Assembly: GCA_945903445.1 (NCBI GenBank)
Contig: CAMDNZ010000045.1
Span: 1 to 26,126 of the forward strand
Source: Bordetella parapertussis
Lineage (GTDB): Bacteria > Pseudomonadota > Gammaproteobacteria > Burkholderiales > Burkholderiaceae_B
Reading direction: 5' to 3'
Length of the DNA stretch: 26,126 bases
Shown: piece after piece, positions 15,153-22,631 of the stretch
Layout of the letters: the number at the start of each line of letters is the position of its first letter
How positions within the stretch are numbered: the stretch's first letter is position 1
Notes under the pieces: model-generated
The model's database searches: none
Told to the model about the DNA's origin: nothing
The model's input: only the letters and a program-made list of their open reading frames with translations
Made by a program: the position numbers and the translations under genes

Positions 15153-15869
15153 GTGTTAGAGTTTTTTCAGACCTTGAGTTGGGCTGCGGTTTTTCAGATC
15201 ATCATGATCGACATCCTATTGGGCGGCGATAATGCCGTGGTCATCGCGCTGGCCTGCCGCAACCTGGCGCCGAAGCAGCGCATGCAAGGCATTTTGTGGG
15301 GCACCGCGGGCGCCATTCTGTTGCGCGTCGTGTTGATCGCTTTCGCCCTGACGCTGTTGACGATTCCGTTCCTGAAGGTCGTGGGTGCCTTGCTGCTGCT
15401 GTGGATCGGCGTGAAGCTGTTGATTCCCGAAGACGATGCACACTCGAAGATCGAAGGCGGCGGATCGATTGTCGCGGCCATCAAGACCATTATCGTGGCC
15501 GACTTCGTGATGAGCCTGGACAACGTCATCGCCATTGCGGGCGCCGCACAGAACGCACACGCCGATCATCAGGTCGGTCTGGTGATCTTCGGTCTGGTCG
15601 TGTCGGTGCCCATCATCATCTTCGGCAGCACCATCGTGCTGAAGCTGATCGATCGTTTCCCCTTGGTCATCACGTTCGGCGCGGCATTGCTGGGCTGGAT
15701 CGCTGGCGGCATGCTGATCACCGACGTCTGGGTCGTCCAGAACTTCGATTTTGGCGATCGTGCCGGTACGGTTAAAATCGTCGCCGAAGTTATCGGTGCC
15801 GTGGCGGTGGTCCTGTTGGGTCGCTGGCTGGCCGCTCGCAAGAAAGCCAATAAGGAACATGCTGCATGA
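15153..15869 (+). CDS. TerC-family integral membrane protein (YjbE-like)
   Basis: A 238-residue membrane protein of the TerC family, whose members have been linked to metal ion (manganese) export and tellurite resistance. The GTG start is preceded by AGGTGGGGGG. Seven or so hydrophobic helices are seen. The conserved acidic motifs are DILLGGDNAVVIALACRNL in the first helical region and ADFVMSLDNVIAIAGAAQ in the middle, whose Asp residues are the likely metal ligands. The C-terminus is short and basic (RKKANKEHAA). It has the short one-domain form, without CBS or CorC domains. The leader carries a terminator-like hairpin. Its stop overlaps the start of a mini-ORF (ATGA). Confidence 0.92.
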   Translation: MLEFFQTLSWAAVFQIIMIDILLGGDNAVVIALACRNLAPKQRMQGILWGTAGAILLRVVLIAFALTLLTIPFLKVVGALLLLWIGVKLLIPEDDAHSKIEGGGSIVAAIKTIIVADFVMSLDNVIAIAGAAQNAHADHQVGLVIFGLVVSVPIIIFGSTIVLKLIDRFPLVITFGAALLGWIAGGMLITDVWVVQNFDFGDRAGTVKIVAEVIGAVAVVLLGRWLAARKKANKEHAA

Positions 15870-15994
15870 CGTTGATCGCCCCCACCCGCAACAAGTCGCT
15901 TCGTTCGCAAGCCGGACTTAGTCTGTTGCAGTTGCTTCTGCTGCTTGGTGTGTTGGGGGCGGTGGCCGCTCTGGTCGCTCGTCAGTTTCTCTGA
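15866..15994 (+). CDS. 42-residue prepilin-like micro-protein
   Basis: An ATG at 15866 overlaps the terC stop (ATGA) and opens 42 codons ending at TGA 15992-15994, 10 bases before hemC. The product is MTLIAPTRNKSLRSQAG followed by LSLLQLLLLLGVLGAVAALV and ARQFL. A basic stretch, then Ala-Gly, then a 20-residue hydrophobic helix resembles the type IV prepilin leader and helix (consensus G-F-T-L-I-E), but the usual Glu at +5 is Gln and no pilin head follows. It could be a degenerate pilin remnant, a membrane micro-protein or a translational coupler to hemC. The overlap and lack of stops in a tight operon support that it is translated, but it is short. Confidence 0.55.
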   Translation: MTLIAPTRNKSLRSQAGLSLLQLLLLLGVLGAVAALVARQFL

Positions 15995-16004
15995 GGGCGG
16001 CGAG

Positions 16005-16943
16005 ATGGCCCAGCCTGAACGCTTGGTGATTGCCACGCGTGCGAGCCGCCTCGCACTGTGGCAGGCCGAATTTGTACAAGCTCGACTGCGCGCCCTGTAT
16101 CCGGGGTGCGAAGTCGAGCTTCTTACTTTGACGACTCGGGGAGACCAGATCCTCGACCGCACGCTATCCAAAGTGGGCGGCAAGGGCTTGTTCGTCAAGG
16201 AGTTGGAAACGGCTTTGCTCGACGGTCGCGCCGATTTGGCGGTGCACTCGTTGAAAGATGTACCCGTGGATATGCTGCATCCGTTCGAGCTGTGTACGGT
16301 CATGGCCCGTGGTGACGCGCGCGACGCCCTGGTCAGTCCGGCTTATGCCGATTTATCGGATCTGCCCGCGGGCGCAGTCGTAGGCACATCGAGTTTGCGG
16401 CGGGAGTCGCAGATTCGTGCGAATTTTCCTCATCTGATCGTCAAACCGCTGCGCGGTAATCTCGATACTCGCCTGGGCAAGTTGGATCGCGGCGACTATC
16501 ACGCGATTATCCTGGCGACCGCCGGCCTGGAGCGCCTGGGCTTGAGCGAGCGAATCCGTCGCAATCTCACGCCGGAGGAGAGTTTGCCAGCCGCCGGGCA
16601 GGGGGCCCTGGGCATCGAAATCCGTGACGACCGTAAGGATATGCGCGAGTGGCTTCGTCCCTTGACGTGTCCCGTCACGCTTGCGTGCGTCTCTGCCGAG
16701 CGCGCAGTGTCGCGGGTGTTGGGCGGGTCGTGCCAGGTTCCGTTGGCGGCCTTTGCCGAGGTACACGGCGACGAGGTTCATGTGAGAGCTTTAGTGGCGT
16801 CGCCCGACGGTCGGAAAATGGTTCGGGCAGAGGGGCGAGGCCCCCTTGTCAACGCCGAACAGATCGGTGTGGCGGCAGCGCAAGACCTGCTCGACAGTGG
16901 CGCGCGCCCCATTCTCGACGCATTGTTGTCGTCAGACGCCTGA
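16005..16943 (+). CDS. hemC: Porphobilinogen deaminase (hydroxymethylbilane synthase)
   Basis: HemC, 312 residues, polymerises four porphobilinogen molecules to hydroxymethylbilane, the third step in tetrapyrrole synthesis. The start at 16005 gives MAQPERLVIATRASRLALWQAEFV, the canonical opening, with a purine-rich GAGGGCGGCGAG before it. Conserved stretches are DRTLSKVGGKGLFVKELE, AVHSLKDVP, GTSSLRRESQI, PLRGNLDTRL and LPAAGQGALGIE. Cys243 in GGSCQVPLAAFA is the attachment residue for the dipyrromethane cofactor (E. coli Cys242). It is followed by hemD after 18 bases. Confidence 0.98.
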   Translation: MAQPERLVIATRASRLALWQAEFVQARLRALYPGCEVELLTLTTRGDQILDRTLSKVGGKGLFVKELETALLDGRADLAVHSLKDVPVDMLHPFELCTVMARGDARDALVSPAYADLSDLPAGAVVGTSSLRRESQIRANFPHLIVKPLRGNLDTRLGKLDRGDYHAIILATAGLERLGLSERIRRNLTPEESLPAAGQGALGIEIRDDRKDMREWLRPLTCPVTLACVSAERAVSRVLGGSCQVPLAAFAEVHGDEVHVRALVASPDGRKMVRAEGRGPLVNAEQIGVAAAQDLLDSGARPILDALLSSDA

Positions 16944-16961
16944 GCGCGCGGGCCATCGCTC

Positions 16962-17765
16962 ATGGTCCGTCGCGTCGTCCTTACCCGGCCCGAGGCTCAG
17001 AACGCTGCGCTGATTCAGCGGCTATCCGGACACGACATCGAGGTTCTGTCGGCACCCGCCCTGAGCATCGGGCCGGTGCTCGATCCGACCGAGCTGGCGG
17101 CCGTTCCTCGACCCGATGAGGTCGATCTGGTCGTTTTCGTCAGCGGCAATGCCGCACGGTATTACCTCGAACTGTGTCACAGCCGGCCTGGCTGGATGGG
17201 CTGGCCCGCAGGCGTGGCCGGTGCGGCAGTAGGCGAGGCGACAGCCGCTGCGCTGCGTGCACATTCGGCTTTTGGCGCCGCCCCGACGCTTTACGCGCCT
17301 GCACCTGGCGCGGCGGAGCAGGATTCAGAGGCGTTATGGACTTGTCTGAGTCGAGTTAGATCTGGATTGGGCCGGGTACTTATCGTACGCGGTCAGGACG
17401 GTCGCCCTTGGCTGGCAGACCAACTCAGGCGCGCAGGTGCGCAGGTACAGGCCTGTGCAGTGTATCGACGCGAGTCAGCCCAGTGGCCGACGTCCGTTTG
17501 GGACAGCTTGGCGCGCTGGCAGGACGATACCGAGCATCCTGCCTGGGTTTATACCAGCACGCACGGCATCGCGGCGGTCGGCGCCAAGATGGCCGAGCGT
17601 GGCCTGTCGACGTGGTGGGCGCACTGCCCGGCGGTCGTGACGCACGCCCGGCTGGCCGTCGCGTTGGCGGTCCAGAGCGGTTTGGCTTCCCGCGCCAACA
17701 AACCAATGGTAAAAATTTGCCTACCCACCACCGACACGCTGTTTGAAGCAATTGTTTCGCTTTGA
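16962..17765 (+). CDS. hemD: Uroporphyrinogen-III synthase
   Basis: HemD, 267 residues, closes and inverts ring D of hydroxymethylbilane to uroporphyrinogen III. The family is poorly conserved; visible marks are VVLTRPEAQNAALIQRL at the N-terminus, VDLVVFVSGNAARYYLEL, the central LGRVLIVRGQDGRPWLADQLRRAGAQVQACAVYRRE and HPAWVYTSTHGIAAVG. Two alternating alpha/beta domains fit these. Its place between hemC and hemX strongly supports the assignment. It starts 18 bases after hemC. Confidence 0.93.
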   Translation: MVRRVVLTRPEAQNAALIQRLSGHDIEVLSAPALSIGPVLDPTELAAVPRPDEVDLVVFVSGNAARYYLELCHSRPGWMGWPAGVAGAAVGEATAAALRAHSAFGAAPTLYAPAPGAAEQDSEALWTCLSRVRSGLGRVLIVRGQDGRPWLADQLRRAGAQVQACAVYRRESAQWPTSVWDSLARWQDDTEHPAWVYTSTHGIAAVGAKMAERGLSTWWAHCPAVVTHARLAVALAVQSGLASRANKPMVKICLPTTDTLFEAIVSL

Positions 17766-17803
17766 ATGATCGGCCGGGATCGTGACAGAATATAATCGCC
17801 ACC

Positions 17804-19246
17804 ATGACCGATAAGAACCAAACTCCTGAAGTTCCGACGCCGTCTACCGGCTCGTCTGCTCCTGCCGCGACCGGCCCTTCGACGCCTGCCACGCCAGATG
17901 CACGCGCAGTGGTGGCTACGGGCGACCCGGTAATGGTCGAGACGCGCAAACCGGCCCTGGCCGAGACGACACCACCTGCTCGCCCGACGGGGGGCGCCGA
18001 GGCGTTTGCCGCAGCCCGCGCAAAGGCAGGCAATGGTTCGACACCAGGTTTAGGTAATGCGGGTGCGGGTGTCTCGGGGGCAGGTGTCGCCGGTTCAGGC
18101 GTGGTGCCGCCCACTCATACCTCGTCGGTCGCCGCAGCCGTGTCCTCCGGGTCCAAGCGCCCCAATTTCGCGTGGTTGGCCATTGCGTTGGTTTTACTGT
18201 GTGTGGCGTTGGCGGCTGCCGTGTGGTGGCAGCGACAGGCTGCCAACCAGTCCGGCATGGCCGTGGCCGCCCGGCTCGACGCATTGACCGGTGAGTTGGC
18301 TCAGTCGCGCAGCGATGCGCGCGAGGCGCTGGCCTTGGCTCGATCGCATGCCGGCCGAGTGGCCGCACTCGAGACTGCGGTTCGCGAAAATCAGGCCGAA
18401 TACAGTGCGATCGAACAGGCTTGGCAAGACTTCAACGACACTACGAACGATGGCGTGTTGGCCAACGATGTCGAACGCTTGGTGACCATCGCCAGTCAAC
18501 AGCTGCGATTCGGCGGTAGCGTCAGCAATGCCATCGTCGCCTTGGAAGCGGCTCAATCGCGTCTGGCGCGTGCCGACCGTCCCCGTTTCGTCCCGGTTCA
18601 ACAAGCCATCAATGGTGACCTCGATCGCCTGCGTGCCGTGCCCCAGGTGGACGTGGCCGCACAAACCGCCCGTATCGATCGTTTAACCGGACTGATCAAT
18701 CGTGCGCCCTTGCTGGTGCCTGACGCTCAGGCACGCCCCAGTGCGCTCCCTGTGACGCAGCCTGTCACGCCATCGACCCCCGAGCCTGCATCGCCGGTTC
18801 AGCGTGCCGATGCGCTGGCTGCCGATGCGCCGTGGTGGCAGCACTGGCGCGCCGAAGTCGCCTCGTGGCCCGCCCGTGCTGGCGGAGCACTGGCGCACGA
18901 AATGGGCGATCTGATTCGAGTCCAACGCGTCGATCGGCCCGAGGCGCTGCTGCTGACGGGCGATCAAGCCGGACAATTGCGCGGCGTGCTGCGTCAGCGC
19001 TTGCAGACGGCTCAGTTGGCATTGCTCATGCGCCAGGCGCCCGTCTGGCAATCCGAGATTGCGGCGGTTCAGCAGACGCTCAGCGACTATTTCGACCCAC
19101 AGTCGCCGGATACCCAGGCCGCGACGCGTTTGGCCGAATCCTTGGCCTCGGCGCAAGTCGTCACCAGCTTGCCCGATCTGAGTAATAGTCTGGACGCCAT
19201 GGCGGCAGCACGTGCCGAGCCGACCACCGAAACCGAGCGGAACTGA
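17804..19246 (+). CDS. hemX: HemX-like inner-membrane protein
   Basis: A 480-residue protein of the HemX family (often labelled uroporphyrin-III C-methyltransferase, though it lacks the methyltransferase fold). Residues 1-120 are Pro/Ala/Gly/Thr-rich and probably disordered, with a Gly-Ala repeat tract at about 82-100. One membrane helix is at 122-142 (FAWLAIALVLLCVALAAAVWW), followed by a coiled-coil stretch (about 150-200) and an all-helical domain. No Shine-Dalgarno sequence precedes the ATG, but a perfect TATAAT lies at 17791-17796, eight bases upstream; without a good -35 this may be chance. It belongs to the hemC-hemD-hemX-hemY operon and its biochemical role is not settled. Confidence 0.9.
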   Translation: MTDKNQTPEVPTPSTGSSAPAATGPSTPATPDARAVVATGDPVMVETRKPALAETTPPARPTGGAEAFAAARAKAGNGSTPGLGNAGAGVSGAGVAGSGVVPPTHTSSVAAAVSSGSKRPNFAWLAIALVLLCVALAAAVWWQRQAANQSGMAVAARLDALTGELAQSRSDAREALALARSHAGRVAALETAVRENQAEYSAIEQAWQDFNDTTNDGVLANDVERLVTIASQQLRFGGSVSNAIVALEAAQSRLARADRPRFVPVQQAINGDLDRLRAVPQVDVAAQTARIDRLTGLINRAPLLVPDAQARPSALPVTQPVTPSTPEPASPVQRADALAADAPWWQHWRAEVASWPARAGGALAHEMGDLIRVQRVDRPEALLLTGDQAGQLRGVLRQRLQTAQLALLMRQAPVWQSEIAAVQQTLSDYFDPQSPDTQAATRLAESLASAQVVTSLPDLSNSLDAMAAARAEPTTETERN

Positions 19247-19249
19247 CCC

Positions 19250-20845
19250 ATGCGTACTTGGTTCTGGACTGTGTTGCTGGTCGTCGTCGCCGTCGCACTC
19301 GCGGTGGTGCTGCAGGCGCATACGGGTAATGTCGTTTTGCTCGTGCCACCGTATCGCGTCGAGGTGTCCTTTACCTTGGCGGTGTTGTTGCTGGTGGCGA
19401 CTTTTGCGGCGCTCTACGTGACGCTGCGGCTATTGGCGTGGTTGGTGGCCTTGCCCGGTCGTGTGCGAGACTGGCGCGGTCGCCGTGCGCAAGCGCGCGA
19501 TCACGACTTGATGGAAAAAGGCTGGGTGGGTCTACTCGAAGGCCGGTTCGCTCAAGCCGAAAAGCATTTCGTCAAACTGATTGGCCAGACTCGTGTCGAC
19601 AGCCGTCGCTCGGTCGCGGCCTTGTCGGCCGCCCATGCCGCTCAGGAACTGGGTGAGTTTCCACGTCGCGACATCTTGTTGGAGCAGGCCCGCGAGGCGG
19701 CTGGAAATGACCCCGGTTTGACCGAGGCGGTGGCTACGGTATCGGCCGACATGTTGCTCGATCAAGGGCGGCCTGCCGAAGCCTTGACGGTGTTGGCGCC
19801 GCTGCAAGACGCCGGCGCCCGTCATCTGCATACCACCCGGCTGCTGCTGCGTGCCGAAAATGAGCTGGGTCATCACGATCAGGTGTTCCTGCTTGCGCGC
19901 GCGCTGGCGCGTCGCCATGCCATTGCGCGTCCCGAGGCCGAACGCTTGATCGACGCATCGGGCGCAGCCCGGTTGCGTGCTGGTGCCTCCAATGGCGATG
20001 GCTGGCGAGTCATCTGGAAGGACATGAAGTCGGCTGAACGCGCCTATCCCGAGATTGCCCTGGCCGCCGCTCAGGCTTTCGACACGGCGGGCGAGCCCGA
20101 CGAATCGGCTCGCGTTCTGGAGACGGCCATCAATCAAGGTTTCTCGCCAGCACTGACGGCGGCCTATGCGCGATGCGATGCCAGCCAGGTGAAGCGGCGT
20201 ATCGAGAAGGCCGAAGCATGGCTGAAGCAGCGTCCGAACGACCCCGATCTGCTGCGCGGGCTGGGTGTGCTGTGCTTGACCGGTCAAATCTGGGGTGCGG
20301 CCGAACGCTATCTGACGCGTAGCTTGAAATATCGCAACAACCCGCAGACTCACGCTTTGCTGGGCAGCCTGTACGACCGTCTCAATCGTCCGCAAGATGC
20401 CGCGCAACAATGGCGGATGGCGACTGCTGTCGGCATGGCCTTGCCCAATCTGGCGGGTGATGCCGCATTGCCCGCCGCCGACACGGGTGCCGATCCAAGG
20501 TTCGCAGCGGCCGAGGTCGCCGATCTGGACGGCGTCTATAGCGCCCAAGGCTACGACTTGGAGGTCGATGCGACCGAGTGGTCTGCGCCGCAGATTACAC
20601 CCTTGCCTGGTGTGGACGCAACGGTGGACACCACCAGTGCCGAGCCGGGTGCAAACCGCCCGAATTTCATACGCGCCGACGCGCCTCCTGCGCATCAGGT
20701 GGCTACCCCATCGCAAACCGACCTGGACGATTATCTCGACAGTGCGCCACCGCCCATCGATGTGCTGGATGATACGGGCCGCAACGATCGAGCCACTCAG
20801 GCTGTGCCGGTCGTGCCACGAGGCGATGAGTCGTCCAAATCCTAA
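19250..20845 (+). CDS. hemY: HemY-like TPR inner-membrane protein
   Basis: A 531-residue HemY-family protein (not the protoporphyrinogen oxidase of the same name). Two N-terminal membrane helices, about residues 3-22 and 41-65, form the HemY N-terminal domain, followed by ARDHDLMEKGWVGLLEGRFAQAEKHFVKLIG and a series of TPR-like helix pairs up to about 410. The last 110 residues are acidic, Pro/Asp-rich and probably disordered. It begins 3 bases after hemX, so translation is coupled. HemX and HemY are thought to form a membrane complex with haem-pathway enzymes; this is family knowledge, not seen here. Confidence 0.9.
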   Translation: MRTWFWTVLLVVVAVALAVVLQAHTGNVVLLVPPYRVEVSFTLAVLLLVATFAALYVTLRLLAWLVALPGRVRDWRGRRAQARDHDLMEKGWVGLLEGRFAQAEKHFVKLIGQTRVDSRRSVAALSAAHAAQELGEFPRRDILLEQAREAAGNDPGLTEAVATVSADMLLDQGRPAEALTVLAPLQDAGARHLHTTRLLLRAENELGHHDQVFLLARALARRHAIARPEAERLIDASGAARLRAGASNGDGWRVIWKDMKSAERAYPEIALAAAQAFDTAGEPDESARVLETAINQGFSPALTAAYARCDASQVKRRIEKAEAWLKQRPNDPDLLRGLGVLCLTGQIWGAAERYLTRSLKYRNNPQTHALLGSLYDRLNRPQDAAQQWRMATAVGMALPNLAGDAALPAADTGADPRFAAAEVADLDGVYSAQGYDLEVDATEWSAPQITPLPGVDATVDTTSAEPGANRPNFIRADAPPAHQVATPSQTDLDDYLDSAPPPIDVLDDTGRNDRATQAVPVVPRGDESSKS

Positions 20846-20882
20846 TTCGCAATTCGTCTTCTTTGTTAAAGGTATCTGCTCC

Positions 20883-21419
20883 ATGAGTCTCGCCAACGTG
20901 CCCGCCGGCACCAAGCTGCCCGACGAATTCAACGTCGTTATCGAAATTCCGATGAACGCCGACCCGGTCAAGTACGAAGTAGACAAGGAAACCGGTGCCG
21001 TGTTCGTCGACCGTTTCGTGCTGACTGCCATGCACTATCCGTGCAACTACGGCTATATCCCTCAGACCTTATCCGACGATGGCGATCCCGCCGACGTGTT
21101 GGTTATCACGCCGTTCCCCATTCAGATCGGTGCTGTCATCCGCTGCCGAGCCATCGGCGTGTTGGAAATGGATGACGAAGGCGGTGGCGATGCCAAACTG
21201 CTGGCCGTGCCCGTCACCAAGCTCTACCCCTTGCTGGAAGGCGTGAAGGAATACAGCGACCTGCCGCAACTGGAACTCGATCGCATTCAGCACTTTTTCG
21301 AGCACTACAAAGATCTCGAAAAGGGTAAGTGGGTGAAGATGAAAGGCTGGAAGGACGCTGCCGCTGCACGTCGGGAGATCGACGCCAGCGCCAAGCGTTA
21401 TAACGACGGCGTCAAATAG
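20883..21419 (+). CDS. ppa: Inorganic pyrophosphatase (family I)
   Basis: A 178-residue soluble pyrophosphatase (E. coli 176) that hydrolyses pyrophosphate and so drives biosynthetic reactions. The start at 20883 (MSLANVPAGTKLPDEFNVVIEIP) follows AAAGG at a good distance; the frame stays open further upstream, but that part lies inside hemY. Family marks are KYEVDKETGAVFVDRF, YPCNYGYIPQTLSDDGDPADVLV (the Asp-rich metal-binding signature) and the C-terminal HFFEHYKDLEKGKWVKMKGW with catalytic Lys and Tyr residues. It lies 37 bases after hemY and 23 before the hydrolase gene. Confidence 0.98.
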   Translation: MSLANVPAGTKLPDEFNVVIEIPMNADPVKYEVDKETGAVFVDRFVLTAMHYPCNYGYIPQTLSDDGDPADVLVITPFPIQIGAVIRCRAIGVLEMDDEGGGDAKLLAVPVTKLYPLLEGVKEYSDLPQLELDRIQHFFEHYKDLEKGKWVKMKGWKDAAAARREIDASAKRYNDGVK

Positions 21420-21442
21420 AAAATACTCGCGAGGAGCGGTCG

Positions 21443-22138
21443 ATGGATTACGTCTTTACCCCGCCAGCCCAAGTGTCGGTGCCGGTGGTCGGCAGTGCCC
21501 AGATGTTTCCGCTGCGGCGTATTTATTGCGTCGGGCGTAATTACGCCGAGCACGCCAAAGAGATGGGATTCACCGGCCGCGAAGACCCGTTTTTCTTCAG
21601 CAAACCGACCGATGCCGTGGTGCCGGTTGCCGCCGGCGAAACCGGCCAGATTGCTTATCCGCCCAAGACCAGCAATTTGCATTACGAGATGGAGTTGGTG
21701 GTGGTGTTGGGTAAGGGCGGTCGCGATATTCCGGTCGAGCAGGCCAATGATTACGTCTGGGGCTATGCCTTGGGCCTCGATATGACCCGCCGGGATTTAC
21801 AGAACGACGCCAAAAAGCAGGGACGCCCTTGGGAGACCGGTAAAGCGTTCGAGCAGTCGGCCCCGATGGGGCCGGTGCATCCGCGTGGCCACGTGGGCAC
21901 GCTCGAAAAAGGTGCGATCTGGTTGGACGTCGATGGTCAGCGCAAGCAGTCCAGCGATCTCGGTCAGATGATCTGGAACATCCCCGAAAGCATCGCCTAC
22001 CTGTCCAGTTTGTTTACGCTGCAGGCTGGCGATGCCATTTTCACGGGCACGCCGGAAGGCGTGGGTGCGGTGGTCAGCGGCAACGTGATTACCGGCGGTG
22101 TAGATGGGCTGGGCACTTTGTCGGTACGTATTCTGTAG
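21443..22138 (+). CDS. Fumarylacetoacetate hydrolase family protein (acylpyruvase-like)
   Basis: A 231-residue FAH-fold enzyme that probably cleaves a fumarylpyruvate- or acylpyruvate-type substrate; relatives include NagK of gentisate degradation and oxaloacetate-tautomerase/decarboxylase-type proteins. The fold is shown by IYCVGRNYAEHAKEMG, PFFFSKPTDAVVP, the metal ligands Glu82 and Glu84 (HYEMELVVVLG) with Asp113 (GLDMTRRDLQ), and TGTPEGVGAV near the C-terminus. GAGGAG lies 6 bases before the ATG. No other aromatic-degradation gene is adjacent, so a general detoxifying or metabolite-repair role is as likely as gentisate breakdown. A strong terminator follows. Confidence 0.93.
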   Translation: MDYVFTPPAQVSVPVVGSAQMFPLRRIYCVGRNYAEHAKEMGFTGREDPFFFSKPTDAVVPVAAGETGQIAYPPKTSNLHYEMELVVVLGKGGRDIPVEQANDYVWGYALGLDMTRRDLQNDAKKQGRPWETGKAFEQSAPMGPVHPRGHVGTLEKGAIWLDVDGQRKQSSDLGQMIWNIPESIAYLSSLFTLQAGDAIFTGTPEGVGAVVSGNVITGGVDGLGTLSVRIL

Positions 22139-22203
22139 GACCGGTGTAGCCCGCGCGAATTCGATGCGCTGAAGTTCGAGTCAGATCCTTAAGCGATGAA
22201 ACG

Positions 22204-22247
22204 ACCCCCGAAACTTGGATGGATTCCAGGCTTTGGGGGTTTTGTTT
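22204..22247 (+). terminator. Intrinsic terminator after ppa / FAH gene
   Basis: An outer stem ACCCCCGAAA (22204-22213) / TTTGGGGGT (22232-22240) with one bulged position, an inner TGGA/TCCA pairing, and a T-rich tail (TTTTGTTT). It separates the housekeeping operon from the pilus locus. Confidence 0.8.
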
Positions 22248-22252
22248 CGCCA

Positions 22253-22283
22253 TTGATAAGCGCTACGTCTATCGCCTTAAGAT
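22253..22283 (+). promoter_or_regulatory. Possible promoter of the Tad-type pilus locus
   Basis: TTGATA (22253-22258) and TAAGAT (22278-22283), spaced 19 bases apart, lie about 90 bases before the pilin start and just after the upstream terminator. The -10 element overlaps a small inverted repeat CTATC/GATAG. Spacing is longer than ideal, so support is weak. Confidence 0.3.
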
Positions 22284-22370
22284 AGGACAGGCTTGCCGCT
22301 CGGCTTGCCCGCATAGCCCGTAGTCAGTGTGCTGACCATACTGGAGCCTCTTTCAACCGAGGAGTCTTCC

Positions 22371-22631
22371 ATGCGTCGAAACAGGCAACGCGGTCAGGCT
22401 ATGACCGAATACATTGTTATCGTTGCCCTAGTGGCGGTCGGGGCCATAGCGGTCTACCAACTGCTGGGGCAAGTGGTGCGTTCGCAAACCGCTGCGATGG
22501 CCAGCGAACTCGCAGGTGAGAGCGGCAAATCGAAATCTGCCAAGGCGCAGGCGGCTGCGCGTAAAACCACCAGCCAGACCAAAGAAAAAACCCTCAAGTC
22601 GTTTACCGATAACGCCAAGGCAGGGCGTTGA
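22371..22631 (+). CDS. Flp-type pilin-like small protein
   Basis: An 86-residue protein. The start at 22371 follows GAGGAG; an upstream in-frame ATG (22329) lacks such a site and would add residues before the leader. MRRNRQRGQAMTEYIVIVALVAVGAIAVYQLL shows a short basic leader, Gly-Gln, then Met-Thr-Glu-Tyr and a hydrophobic helix, the arrangement of Flp and TadE/F pseudopilins with the Glu-Tyr pair. The remaining 45 residues are Lys/Ala/Ser-rich and probably flexible. It heads the locus and is followed by the TadG-like gene with a TGATG overlap. Likely the major or a minor Flp-like subunit, cleaved by a TadV/CpaA-type peptidase not in this window. Confidence 0.8.
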   Translation: MRRNRQRGQAMTEYIVIVALVAVGAIAVYQLLGQVVRSQTAAMASELAGESGKSKSAKAQAAARKTTSQTKEKTLKSFTDNAKAGR

